A DNA stretch of 29,701 nt, from positions 1 to 29,701 of the IMG/VR virus record IMGVR_UViG_3300048592_001278, one strand, 5' to 3'. This document shows, piece after piece, positions 7,060-13,645 of the stretch (positions within the stretch are counted from its first letter, which is position 1; every line of letters starts with the position of its first letter). This DNA is from a virus. Below the pieces are notes generated by a model. It was given only the letters and a program-made list of their open reading frames with translations. It had not been told where the DNA came from and did no database searches. Position numbers and translations under genes: made by a program.

Positions 7060-7857
7060 ATGTATTCAAAGTTCGTTGTCACGTCAAACGTTCGCCGCTT
7101 CCGCGCGGCCCATGACAACCAGGACCTGCGCGGGGCGCCGGAATCGTCCTGGACGCTGGTCACCGGCGATGCCGGGCACGGGAAGACCCGCGCGGCGACG
7201 CATTGGGGGCTCGACGAGCATGCGGCCATCGTGCGCATCCCGGCCGGCGCCACGCCGCACTGGATCATGGCCGAGCTGGTGCGCGAGCTGGACGGCCGGG
7301 TGCCCGAGCGAAGCTGCGAGGGCTGCACGAGGCAGGCGACGCGGGCGCTGCAGGCCAACCCGCGACCCATCGTGCTGGACGAGGTGGAGAACGCGCTCCG
7401 GGGCGGCATCCAGTGCCTCGAGGTGATCCGCAACCTCTCGGACCTGCTCGAGGTGCCGGTGGTGATCACCGGGCGGGAATGGGTGGCGTCGCGGCTGATG
7501 AGCGAGCGGCAGATCTGGTCCAGGATCTCGGGCATCGCCGAGTTCAAGCCGCTGGACCTCGACGACATGCGTCTCCTGCGCGAGCAGCTGCTGGAGTGCC
7601 GGGCCGACCCGGCGGTCGACCCGATCCTGCTGGAGCGGACCGGCGGCTACATCCGCGAGGCGGTGAACGCCCTGGCGGTGGTGGACAGCCTGGGCGCGCG
7701 GCTGGATCGGCCCGTCACCCCTGACGACATCCGCGGGCGGACGCTGGTGCACGAGCACGTCTTCCGGGCGTCGCCGCCGACGCGCAGCCGGGCGGCGAGG
7801 GCCAAGGCCGAGAGCGGCAAGGTGGTGTCGCTGAAGCCGGCGCCGGAGGGTGCCTGA
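7060..7857 (+). CDS. MuB-like AAA+ ATPase, transposition target-DNA activator
   Basis: The protein is 265 aa. Walker A is GDAGHGKT at residues 36-43, and Walker B is IVLDEVENA with D107 and E108. ITGREW (about residue 135) resembles a sensor-1 strand, and the C-terminal part contains RTGGYIREAVNAL, typical of the helical lid. The family binds DNA in an ATP-dependent way, delivers target DNA and stimulates the transposase. It is a shorter form than Mu B (312 aa), lacking much of the N-terminal HTH domain, as in B3/D3112-type phages. GGAGATGAC lies just upstream of ATG 7060. It directly follows the transposase, as in all Mu-like maps. Confidence 0.9.
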   Translation: MYSKFVVTSNVRRFRAAHDNQDLRGAPESSWTLVTGDAGHGKTRAATHWGLDEHAAIVRIPAGATPHWIMAELVRELDGRVPERSCEGCTRQATRALQANPRPIVLDEVENALRGGIQCLEVIRNLSDLLEVPVVITGREWVASRLMSERQIWSRISGIAEFKPLDLDDMRLLREQLLECRADPAVDPILLERTGGYIREAVNALAVVDSLGARLDRPVTPDDIRGRTLVHEHVFRASPPTRSRAARAKAESGKVVSLKPAPEGA

Positions 7858-7858
7858 G

Positions 7859-8416
7859 ATGCAGGAGCAGATCATCGGACTCCTGGCCCGGCTGCCGGCG
7901 CCGGCGACCATGGCGGAGCTGAGGGCGGCGACCGGCCGGGACGGGCGGAACATCGCGACCGGCGTGGTCCGGCTGGTGCGCCGCCGCCTGGTCGAGCGGG
8001 TGGCGGACGGGATCTATCGATTGACCGACGAGGGGCTGGCGATGGCGCGGGGCGGGGCGGCGATCAGGTCGGGGCCGAAGGGCAACCATGCGGGTCCACG
8101 CGACCAGCATTTGTCCACTTCCCGCGCGAAGATCTGGCGCACGCTGCGGACGCTGCGCAAGGCCTCGACCGCCGAGCTGGCGGCGGCCGCCGGGACCAGC
8201 ACCAGCAACGTCCAGAAGTATCTGCGGCTGCTGCGGTCGGCGGGCTACGTGGCGCGGCTGCAGCGCCGGGCGCCGGGCGGCCATCTGCGCTGGGCGATGT
8301 GCGACGACACGGGGCCGCTCTCTCCGGTCTTCCGGCCGCGCCAGGGCGTGGTGCTCGACCGCAACAGCGGCGAGGAGCGGCCGATCGTGGCCGAGGCGGC
8401 GGAGCCGTGGCGGTGA
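7859..8416 (+). CDS. Early phage protein with two winged-helix segments
   Basis: The protein is 185 aa from ATG 7859, preceded by CGGAGGG at an 8-base distance; the GTG at 7850 lies inside that ribosome-binding site, so it is not used here as the start. Two similar winged-helix-like units are visible: residues about 1-60 (IIGLLARLPAPATMAELRAA, LVRRRLVERVADGIYRLT) and about 85-145 (KASTAELAAAAGTSTSNVQK, LLRSAGYVARL, GGHLRWAM). The tandem arrangement suggests a DNA-binding regulator. The specific role is unknown. It overlaps the next gene by 4 bases. Confidence 0.7.
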   Translation: MQEQIIGLLARLPAPATMAELRAATGRDGRNIATGVVRLVRRRLVERVADGIYRLTDEGLAMARGGAAIRSGPKGNHAGPRDQHLSTSRAKIWRTLRTLRKASTAELAAAAGTSTSNVQKYLRLLRSAGYVARLQRRAPGGHLRWAMCDDTGPLSPVFRPRQGVVLDRNSGEERPIVAEAAEPWR

Positions 8417-8766
8417 GCGGCGACTGGCGCGAGGTGCTGCAGCAGGCCTGCCGCGAGCGGACGCAGGTGCGGGTGGCGAAGGCCCTGGGCTACTCGCCGG
8501 CGACGGTGAGCCAGGTGCTGAAAGGCTCCTATCGGGGTGACATGGCGGCGATCGAGAGCGCGGTCAAGGGGGCGCTGATGGGCGGCGTGGTCTTCTGCCC
8601 GGCCTTTCACGACGAGATCCCGCAGCAGCGCTGCCAGTCCTACCAGCGGCGGCCGTTCTCCTACACGAACGCCGCCTTCAACCGGATCTGGCGGGCCTGC
8701 CGCAACGGCTGCCCGCATTCCAGGCTGACACGCGATGACGCGGAGGTGGGCGATGTTGTCGAATGA
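8413..8766 (+). CDS. XRE/LacI-like small transcriptional regulator of Mu-like phages
   Basis: The protein is 117 aa. GTG 8413 (GTGA overlap) is preferred over GTG 8407 because GGAG at 8401-8404 is then 8 bases upstream. An HTH occupies about residues 15-40 (RVAKALGYSPATVSQVLKG). The second half has VFCPAFHDEIPQQRC, RRPF and RACRNGCPHS, a conserved cysteine-bearing module I know from small regulators in the early region of Mu-like phages. Four cysteines (in VFC, QRC, RAC and GCP) could bind a metal. Family recognition is good, target unknown. Confidence 0.75.
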   Translation: MSGDWREVLQQACRERTQVRVAKALGYSPATVSQVLKGSYRGDMAAIESAVKGALMGGVVFCPAFHDEIPQQRCQSYQRRPFSYTNAAFNRIWRACRNGCPHSRLTRDDAEVGDVVE

Positions 8767-9031
8767 CCTGAGGACGCTGGTCGACCAGCTGGCCGGGATG
8801 CGCCTGGCGGGCGAGGCCTTGGAGACGCGCGACCTGGCGCAGCTCGAGCGCTGCCTCGAGGAGATGGCGGAGCGCGCCGCCTCGATCGAGGCGCTGGCCG
8901 TCGCCGACGAGGGGCGGCTGCAGACGGCGGCCGAGGACGCCGTGATCCTGGCGCTCAGGCGGCAGGCGATCGCCGCCTTCCTGCGCCAGAGCCACGACGG
9001 CGCCATCGGCACGCGGCGGGGCGGGTCATGA
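8753..9031 (+). CDS. Hypothetical early phage protein, helical
   Basis: This 92-aa protein starts at ATG 8753 with CGGAGGTG 5-10 bases upstream, overlapping the previous gene by 14 bases. It is strongly helical with acidic heptad-like repeats (LRTLVDQLAGMRLAGEALET, AQLERCLEEMAERAASIEAL), so dimerisation or a partner-binding role is likely. No family is recognised. The stop overlaps the next ATG. Confidence 0.65.
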   Translation: MLSNDLRTLVDQLAGMRLAGEALETRDLAQLERCLEEMAERAASIEALAVADEGRLQTAAEDAVILALRRQAIAAFLRQSHDGAIGTRRGGS

Positions 9032-10353
9032 GGGCGCGGCTGGCGCCGGCCGGGCGGCCGGTGCGCGGGCGCGAGCCGATGGCGCTCGCCCGCCACCAGG
9101 AGACGGCGGAGCTGCTGCGGCAGCTCGACCGGACGATCGGCCGGGCGGCCGCCGCGGTGGTCCAGCTCGATTCGACGATCGAGCGGGCGCTGCCGGCGAT
9201 GCTGGCGGTCAGGGAGCAGCTGGGCGAGGCGCTGGAGGCGGCGATCGCCATTGGACTGGACAAGCGGAAGCAGGAGAGCGGGCATGGCGAAGGCGAGGCA
9301 GGCGAGGGCGAAGGTCGAGGCGGCGATGCAGGTGCCGCAGAGCCGGGACGAGGCGACGCGGATGGTCGCCGAGATCGGCGAGCTGCAGCGCGCCAGGGCG
9401 GTGATCCAGGCGCAGATGAACGACGAGCTGGCGGCGATCAGGGCGGGCTACGAGGCGGAGGCGCTGCCGCTCGGCGAGCGGCTGAGTCGGCTGACGCAGG
9501 GGGTGCAGATCTGGGCGGCGGCCAACCGGGAGGAGCTGACCCGGGGCGGCCGGGTGAAGACGGCCCAGCTGCCGTCCGGCGAGATCGCCTGGCGGGTGCG
9601 GCCGCCGAAGGTGGCGATCCGGGGGGTGGAGGCGGTGATCGACGCGCTCCGGCGGCTCGGGCTCGACCGCTTCGTCAGGACGAAGGCGGAGATCTCGAAG
9701 GAGGCGATCCTGGCCGAGCCGGAGGCGGTGGCGATGATCGCCGGCATCTCGATCAGCCAGGGCGAGGACTTCGTGATCAAGCCCTTCGAGACGGCGCTGG
9801 AGGAGGTGGCCTGACGCCGCTGAAGGCGTCGGGCGAGGGCGCGAAGAAGGCGACCATCCTGCGACTGGTCGCCGATGCCGGCGAGGCCGGGCTGACCAGC
9901 GTCGAGCTGACCCGGATGACGGGCGCCGAGGACAGCAACAGCGTCTCGTCCTATCTCTCCACCCTTGTCGACGAGGGAGCGTTGCGCAAGGCCGGCAAGC
10001 GGCAGGGCATCGCGCGGCCGGTCGATGTCTACGTCGCGACCGGCGAGGCGCCGGTGCCGCGGGCGAAGGTGCCTGGCCACGCCACCGACCGGCCGGCGGG
10101 GCGGGCACCGGCGCATCGCGTGCCGGCGGCGCGGCTCTCGCCCGCCAGGGCGCTGCCCGAGGAGAGCTGGCCGGCCCGCATCGAGGTGGCGGTGCGGGCG
10201 CTGCGGCGGGACGACTGGGTGGTCTATCCGCTCGGCGGCGACCGCTGGGCGTGCGGGCATCTCCAGCTCACCGAGGCCGAGCTGCTCGCCAAGGCCGAGA
10301 AGGTGCGCGAGCGGCGGGCCGAGAAGGCCCGTCTGCAGGGAGCGGGAGCATGA
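9028..10353 (+). CDS. Unbroken 441-codon frame spanning an early gene, gam (another frame) and a wHTH gene
   Basis: ATG 9028 overlaps the preceding TGA and begins a helical protein (residues 1-85, including RHQETAELLRQLDRTIGRAA and MLAVREQLGEALEAAIAIGL). This head looks like a real early gene. The frame has no stop where one is expected near 9290 and runs through the gam region as a low-complexity Gly/Arg/Asp-rich shadow, then continues in phase into the winged-helix gene at 9811. Either the head gene lost its stop, a sequencing error hides one, or a readthrough fusion is made. I consider the head (9028 to about 9290) and tail (9811-10353) as two proteins the more natural reading; the middle is probably not meaningful protein. 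Confidence 0.35.
   Translation: MRARLAPAGRPVRGREPMALARHQETAELLRQLDRTIGRAAAAVVQLDSTIERALPAMLAVREQLGEALEAAIAIGLDKRKQESGHGEGEAGEGEGRGGDAGAAEPGRGDADGRRDRRAAARQGGDPGADERRAGGDQGGLRGGGAAARRAAESADAGGADLGGGQPGGADPGRPGEDGPAAVRRDRLAGAAAEGGDPGGGGGDRRAPAARARPLRQDEGGDLEGGDPGRAGGGGDDRRHLDQPGRGLRDQALRDGAGGGGLTPLKASGEGAKKATILRLVADAGEAGLTSVELTRMTGAEDSNSVSSYLSTLVDEGALRKAGKRQGIARPVDVYVATGEAPVPRAKVPGHATDRPAGRAPAHRVPAARLSPARALPEESWPARIEVAVRALRRDDWVVYPLGGDRWACGHLQLTEAELLAKAEKVRERRAEKARLQGAGA
9284..9814 (+). CDS. gam: Host-nuclease inhibitor Gam (Mu Gam family)
   Basis: The protein is 176 aa from ATG 9284, with CAGGAGAG 6-13 bases upstream. It matches the Mu Gam family along its length: an N-terminal helical coiled-coil region (residues about 10-70, SRDEATRMVAEIGELQRARA and AQMNDELAAIRAGYEAEALP), then GVQIWAAANREELTRGGR, GEIAWRVRPPKV and a C-terminal FVIKPFE. 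The family binds double-stranded DNA ends and blocks host exonucleases, and is related to Ku. Position after the transposase and MuB-like genes fits Mu. It lies in a different frame from the long open frame 9028-10353. The stop (CTGA) overlaps a probable CTG start of the next gene. Confidence 0.9.
   Translation: MAKARQARAKVEAAMQVPQSRDEATRMVAEIGELQRARAVIQAQMNDELAAIRAGYEAEALPLGERLSRLTQGVQIWAAANREELTRGGRVKTAQLPSGEIAWRVRPPKVAIRGVEAVIDALRRLGLDRFVRTKAEISKEAILAEPEAVAMIAGISISQGEDFVIKPFETALEEVA
9811..10353 (+). CDS. Winged-helix early protein, probable CTG start
   Basis: The meaningful protein begins right after gam (residues TPLKASGEGAKKATILRLVA). The only start-like codon in frame near the front is CTG 9811, which overlaps gam's TGA as CTGA and has a perfect AGGAGG at 9801-9806; the first ATG falls inside the helix-turn-helix. 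Residues about 14-65 form a winged helix (LTSVELTRMTGAEDSNSVSS, LSTLVDEGALRKAG). A basic linker follows, then a C-terminal block (ARIEVAVRALRRDDWVVYPL). A DNA-binding early function is likely, but no family is named. The same frame is open back to 9028. Confidence 0.55.
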   Translation: MTPLKASGEGAKKATILRLVADAGEAGLTSVELTRMTGAEDSNSVSSYLSTLVDEGALRKAGKRQGIARPVDVYVATGEAPVPRAKVPGHATDRPAGRAPAHRVPAARLSPARALPEESWPARIEVAVRALRRDDWVVYPLGGDRWACGHLQLTEAELLAKAEKVRERRAEKARLQGAGA

Positions 10354-10559
10354 ACGAGCAGACCTTCACCCTCGACGAGCAGATCGGGACGGTGGCGGAC
10401 GAGATCGGGCGGCGGGAGTACGTGCTGCGCGACCGGGTGCGGCTGCGCCGGATGTTGCCCGAGATCGCCGAGCGCGAGATCGCGCTGATGAAGGCGGTGC
10501 GGCAGACGCTGGTCGAGCTGCGGGAGCGCGCGGTGGCGCAGCCGGGAGGCGGGTCGTGA
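10350..10559 (+). CDS. Small helical early phage protein
   Basis: This 69-aa protein starts at ATG 10350, which overlaps the preceding TGA; GGGAGCGGGA lies upstream. It is highly charged and helical (LDEQIGTVADEIGRREYVLR, MLPEIAEREIALMKAVRQTL), consistent with a short coiled coil. Small proteins of this kind are common in Mu-like early operons. Function unknown. Confidence 0.65.
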   Translation: MNEQTFTLDEQIGTVADEIGRREYVLRDRVRLRRMLPEIAEREIALMKAVRQTLVELRERAVAQPGGGS

Positions 10560-10861
10560 GGGCGCCCAGCGAAAGGGAATGGAACGCCGAGATCGTGGAG
10601 CAGGGGATAGCCCTGGGCGATCTGGTCTTCGCTCTCGTCCGCGCCGAATGCGAGAGCAAGGCGCTCGGCGCCGATATCGGTCTCTTTGCCCTGGCGCACA
10701 CCATGGCGGCGATGTGCGCGGGGGTGGAGCTCTCCGGCTCGGTGGTGTCCGGCGAGGCGACATTGCGGATGTACGCGAAGCTCGCCGAGGCTGGAGTCGG
10801 CAGTATGCTCGAGGCGGCGCGCGCGAATGCCGCGCGGCCGGGCGCCGGAGGGCTGCACTGA
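10556..10861 (+). CDS. Hypothetical early phage protein
   Basis: This 101-aa protein starts at GTG 10556 (GTGA overlap) with GGGAGGCGG upstream. It is an alpha-helical globular protein with a hydrophobic middle (LGDLVFALVRAECESKALGA, IGLFALAHTMAAMCAGVELS). Base 10861 is both its last stop base and the first base of the next ATG. No known family is recognised. Confidence 0.6.
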   Translation: MRAPSEREWNAEIVEQGIALGDLVFALVRAECESKALGADIGLFALAHTMAAMCAGVELSGSVVSGEATLRMYAKLAEAGVGSMLEAARANAARPGAGGLH

Positions 10862-11136
10862 TGGCCGCCCGGGTGATGCGGCAGACCTCGGCCGAGGCGC
10901 GGGGCGCCATCCTGGCCGGGCTGCCGCGGCTGCGGCGGCAGGTGCTGAAGGCCATCGCCGCCGCCGGCCGGGTCGGCCTCACCGCCGACGAGGCGGCCGA
11001 GCTGGAAGGGATCTCGCCGCTCTCGACCCGGCCACGCTGCACCGAGCTCGCCGAGGCGGGGCTGATCCGCGACACCGGCGAGCGGCGGCGCAATGCCAGC
11101 GGCCGCAACGCCGTGGTCTGGGAGGCGGTCTGGTGA
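10861..11136 (+). CDS. Small winged-helix early protein
   Basis: This 91-aa protein carries a winged-helix domain over most of its length: LPRLRRQVLKAIAAAGRVGL, TADEAAELEGISPLSTRPRC, TELAEAGLIRDTGERRRNAS and AVVWEAVW. The last block resembles the beta wing of MarR/ArsR-like folds. The start overlaps the preceding stop by 1 base and the end overlaps the next start by 4. Probably an early DNA-binding protein; target unknown. Confidence 0.68.
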   Translation: MAARVMRQTSAEARGAILAGLPRLRRQVLKAIAAAGRVGLTADEAAELEGISPLSTRPRCTELAEAGLIRDTGERRRNASGRNAVVWEAVW

Positions 11137-11429
11137 CGCGCGTGCAAGCCGCCGAACGGGCGGTCTGCAGCCGATCGGCGATCGCCGATCCGTGCGCCGC
11201 CTTCATCGACCGGGCGGGCTTCGCCTTGCTCGGCGAGACGCTCGATGACCTGGGCTTCGATTTGGACGCGGCGCTCGCCAGCGGTGCGGTGGTCTGTGTC
11301 GTCCAGAAGCGCTCCGGGTCGAAGGACCTCCGGATTTCCGGCTCGCGCTACATCCCGGCCGCCTGGCTGCCGGGGCGGCCTGCGGGGGGGGGGGGATCAT
11401 GGCTGAGGGGGCTGCTCGATGAGCGATGA
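11133..11429 (+). CDS. Hypothetical early phage protein with a 12-G tract near its 3' end
   Basis: This 98-aa protein starts at GTG 11133 (GTGA overlap) preceded by GGGAGGCGG. It contains GFALLGETLDDLGFDLDAAL and SRYIPAAWLPGR. Bases 11384-11395 are twelve consecutive G, encoding the Gly run before SWLRGLLDER. A one-base slip there would change the C-terminus and could uncouple or couple it with the next gene, which it overlaps by 11 bases. Function unknown. Confidence 0.6.
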   Translation: MTRVQAAERAVCSRSAIADPCAAFIDRAGFALLGETLDDLGFDLDAALASGAVVCVVQKRSGSKDLRISGSRYIPAAWLPGRPAGGGGSWLRGLLDER

Positions 11430-11916
11430 ACCCTTCGACCGCTTCTGGCGGACCTATCCGGCGCGGCGGCCGAACCCGAAGGCCGAGGCGCGCAAGATCT
11501 TCGAGCGGCTCGTGAAGAAGGGCGTCGATCCGGAGGACCTGGTGCGCGGTGCGCTCGGCTATGCCGTCGAGGTGCGGCGGCTGAAGATCGACGAGCCCTT
11601 CGTCTGCCAGGCGAAGACGTTCCTGCGGCAGGAGCGCTGGACCGACTACCAGGAGGTCGAGACCGAGGCGCAGGCGCTGGCCGCCATGCCGCACCGCGAG
11701 CTGTTCGCGCCGTTCGTCGAGCGCGGCGTGCTGAAGGAGTCCGCCCTCGCCACCTGGCTGGCGCCGCTGCACTTCGAGAAGCTGCCGGGGGCGGCGATCT
11801 GCATCGTCACGGCGCCGACCGTCTTCCATCGGGACTGGGTCAGGGCGAATTTCAGCGAGGTCCTCCAGGCCGCGTTGAAGACCCGTGAAATCCGCTTCGA
11901 GGTGGGGCGGAAGTGA
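11419..11916 (+). CDS. Phage replication-type protein with DnaA N-terminal-like domain
   Basis: The protein is 165 aa from ATG 11419 with GAGGGG 8 bases upstream. The N-terminal part (FDRFWRTYPARRPNPKAEAR, FVCQAKTFLRQERW) resembles the linker/helical module of phage replication proteins that pair with helicase loaders. Residues about 105-160 (LKESALATWLAPLHFEKLPG, APTVFHRDWVRANFSEVLQA) match the DnaA domain I pattern, where W-L-x-P and a final FxxDWV helix are typical. Domain I of DnaA contacts the helicase DnaB. I infer a role in recruiting host replication factors during transposition. There is no ATPase domain, so it is not a full DnaA. Confidence 0.7.
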   Translation: MSDEPFDRFWRTYPARRPNPKAEARKIFERLVKKGVDPEDLVRGALGYAVEVRRLKIDEPFVCQAKTFLRQERWTDYQEVETEAQALAAMPHRELFAPFVERGVLKESALATWLAPLHFEKLPGAAICIVTAPTVFHRDWVRANFSEVLQAALKTREIRFEVGRK

Positions 11917-12365
11917 CCTCGCCTCGAGACCGGGCGCCGGCGGCTTCCCTCACGCCGAAGCAGGCGGCGCTGCGCGCCCGGCGGATCAAGCTGATCCACA
12001 CGGCCAAGCGCGAGCTCGGGCTCGACGACGACGCCTATCGCGACCTGCTCGCCCGCGAGACCGGCCAACGCAGCGCGAAGGACCTCGATCTCGACCAGCT
12101 CGGGGCGGTGGTCGAGGCGCTGCGCCGGGCCGGCTTTCGGGCGAAGCCCAGGGGGCAGGCCCTGAAGGAGCCGCAGCACCGGCTGATCGCCGCCCTCTGG
12201 GGCGAGCTGCACGCGGCCGGGGCGGTCGCCGACGGCTCGGCCAGGGCGCTCGCCGCCTTCGTCCGGCGGCAGACCGGGATCGAGCGGCTCGAATGGCTGC
12301 CCTCGGCCGAGGCGGCCAAGGTGGCCGAGGCGCTGAAGGCGTGGCGCGCGCGCAGCCGGCGATGA
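11913..12365 (+). CDS. gemA: GemA-like regulatory protein (Mu gp16 family)
   Basis: The protein is 150 aa from GTG 11913 (GTGA overlap). It matches the GemA family: RIKLIHTAKRELGLDDDAYR, LLARETGQRSAKDLDLDQL, and a C-terminal half with GELHAAGAVADGSARALAAF, RQTGIERLEWLPS and AEALKAW. In Mu, GemA modulates host gene expression and DNA topology during early growth. Its position directly before the Mor-family gene is the standard Mu order, which supports both calls. Confidence 0.88.
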   Translation: MTSPRDRAPAASLTPKQAALRARRIKLIHTAKRELGLDDDAYRDLLARETGQRSAKDLDLDQLGAVVEALRRAGFRAKPRGQALKEPQHRLIAALWGELHAAGAVADGSARALAAFVRRQTGIERLEWLPSAEAAKVAEALKAWRARSRR

Positions 12366-12730
12366 AGGCGGGCAAGGCGCTCTGCGAGATCATCGCGGTT
12401 GTCGGCGTCGCGGCCGCGGCGGCGCTGGTCGAGCGCTATGGCGGGCGGGAGATCCGCGTGCCGGCGCCGGAGCATCTCGAGCCCGGCCATCACCTGGCGC
12501 AGACGCTCGGCCTCGATCTCGCCAGGGCCTTCGCCGCCCGCTTCGAGGGGCCGCGCTTTTTGGTGCCGACCGGCGCCGGCTGGGGCAGCGGCCTGCCGCA
12601 CGATGCGGCGGCGCTGATCCGCGACCTGATCGAGCGTGGCGCCAGCACCGCCGCCATCGTCCAGCGCGCGCGCTGTCATGCGCGCACCGTCGAGCGCTAC
12701 CGGCAGCGGCGCCGGAGCCGGGCCGGCTGA
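12362..12730 (+). CDS. Mor/C-family transcription activator (middle/late regulator)
   Basis: The protein is 122 aa. Residues 21-34 (ALVERYGGREIRVP) are the recognisable Mor-domain segment, in which the Mor dimer binds DNA next to RNA polymerase. The C-terminal part (residues about 86-117, IRDLIERGASTAAIVQRARC, then ARTVERYRQRR) is the helix-turn-helix. In Mu, Mor activates the middle promoter and C the late promoters; only one such gene is visible here, so it may drive the late promoters directly. The ATG overlaps gemA's stop. The first copy of the CACCTGTCGGGGTTCC motif follows 22 bases after the stop. Confidence 0.8.
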   Translation: MKAGKALCEIIAVVGVAAAAALVERYGGREIRVPAPEHLEPGHHLAQTLGLDLARAFAARFEGPRFLVPTGAGWGSGLPHDAAALIRDLIERGASTAAIVQRARCHARTVERYRQRRRSRAG

Positions 12731-12752
12731 GCCCGCCCCGATCCCGGCGGCG

Positions 12753-12794
12753 CACCTGTCGGGGTTCCCGGCGGGCGGCGGCGGGTGCTCTTTT
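12753..12794 (+). promoter_or_regulatory. Candidate late promoter 1 (lysis operon)
   Basis: CACCTGTCGGGGTTCC at 12753-12768 is identical at two other places (20505, 27337), each ahead of a late block. A weak TCTTTT lies 20 bases downstream, where the other two copies have -10-like boxes. The first late gene starts at 12908. The motif is the likely activator site of a Mu C/Mor-type promoter. Confidence 0.6.
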
Positions 12795-12907
12795 CGCGGC
12801 GCCTCCACTCGCCCGGAGTCCGGCATGCGTCGCCCCATCCCGTCCCGCCGCCAGACGGGTCGCCCTTTCGCGGGCGACGCGGGGTGGCGCATGCCGGTGC
12901 CCTGACG

Positions 12908-13645
12908 ATGGACCGCCAGCTGCCGCTCGGGGCGCGGCTTCACAACCCCGGCAATATCGAGCGGGTCGCGGGCGTGATCTGGCAGGGCCAGCACGAGATC
13001 CAGCCGCATCCCCGCTTCGTCCGCTTCACCGCCGCGGAATGGGGCATCCGCGCCATCTGCCGGGTGCTGATCACCTATCAGGACAAGCGCCAGGCGGCGG
13101 ACGGCTCGGCCATCGACACGGTGCGCGAGATCGTCGAGCGCTGGGCGCCGCCGGGCGAGAACGACGTCGACGCCTATGTCGCCTCGGCCGGGCAGCGCCT
13201 GAGCCGGTTCATCGAGCACGAGGCCGGGCAGCAGATCGACGTCACCGACTACGCCACCATGCGCGGCATGGTCGAGGCGATCATCCATCACGAGGCCGGC
13301 TTCGTCCCCTATGACGAGGCGACCATCGTCAAGGGCATCGTGCTGGCCGGGATCGAGCCGCCCGACCGCACGGTCTACGAGGTGCTGAAGCCGGCGCCCC
13401 GGCCACTGGCGAAGAGCGGCACGATGCAGATGGGGGCCACGGCCGTGATCGGCGCCGGCGGGATGATGGCGATCACCGTCTTCGACCGCTTCATGGGCTT
13501 CGTCGAGAAGTCGAACGGCTGGCAGCTCGTCTTCGCCGGGGTCGTCGTCGTGGCGGTGGCCGGCGTCATGTGGCGCTATGTCGACGACCGGCGAAAGGGG
13601 CTGCGCGATGTCGATGTTGATCGGCTCGCTGATCGGCCGCTTTAG
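12908..13645 (+). CDS. Endolysin-like P5-type protein with C-terminal membrane segments
   Basis: The protein is 245 aa. The N-terminal 130 residues follow the phage structural protein P5/endolysin-like pattern (LHNPGNIERVAGVIWQGQHE, FVRFTAAEWGIRAICRVLIT, TVREIVERWAPPGENDVDAY). The C-terminus adds two hydrophobic segments, about residues 176-195 and 206-222, then a short basic tail. There is no signal peptide, so the membrane segments may anchor the enzyme or release it on holin triggering. ATG 12908 is chosen because the homology begins there; the frame is open further upstream to 12785 but that stretch is promoter region. It overlaps the spanin gene by 38 bases. It would degrade peptidoglycan at lysis. 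Confidence 0.75.
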   Translation: MDRQLPLGARLHNPGNIERVAGVIWQGQHEIQPHPRFVRFTAAEWGIRAICRVLITYQDKRQAADGSAIDTVREIVERWAPPGENDVDAYVASAGQRLSRFIEHEAGQQIDVTDYATMRGMVEAIIHHEAGFVPYDEATIVKGIVLAGIEPPDRTVYEVLKPAPRPLAKSGTMQMGATAVIGAGGMMAITVFDRFMGFVEKSNGWQLVFAGVVVVAVAGVMWRYVDDRRKGLRDVDVDRLADRPL

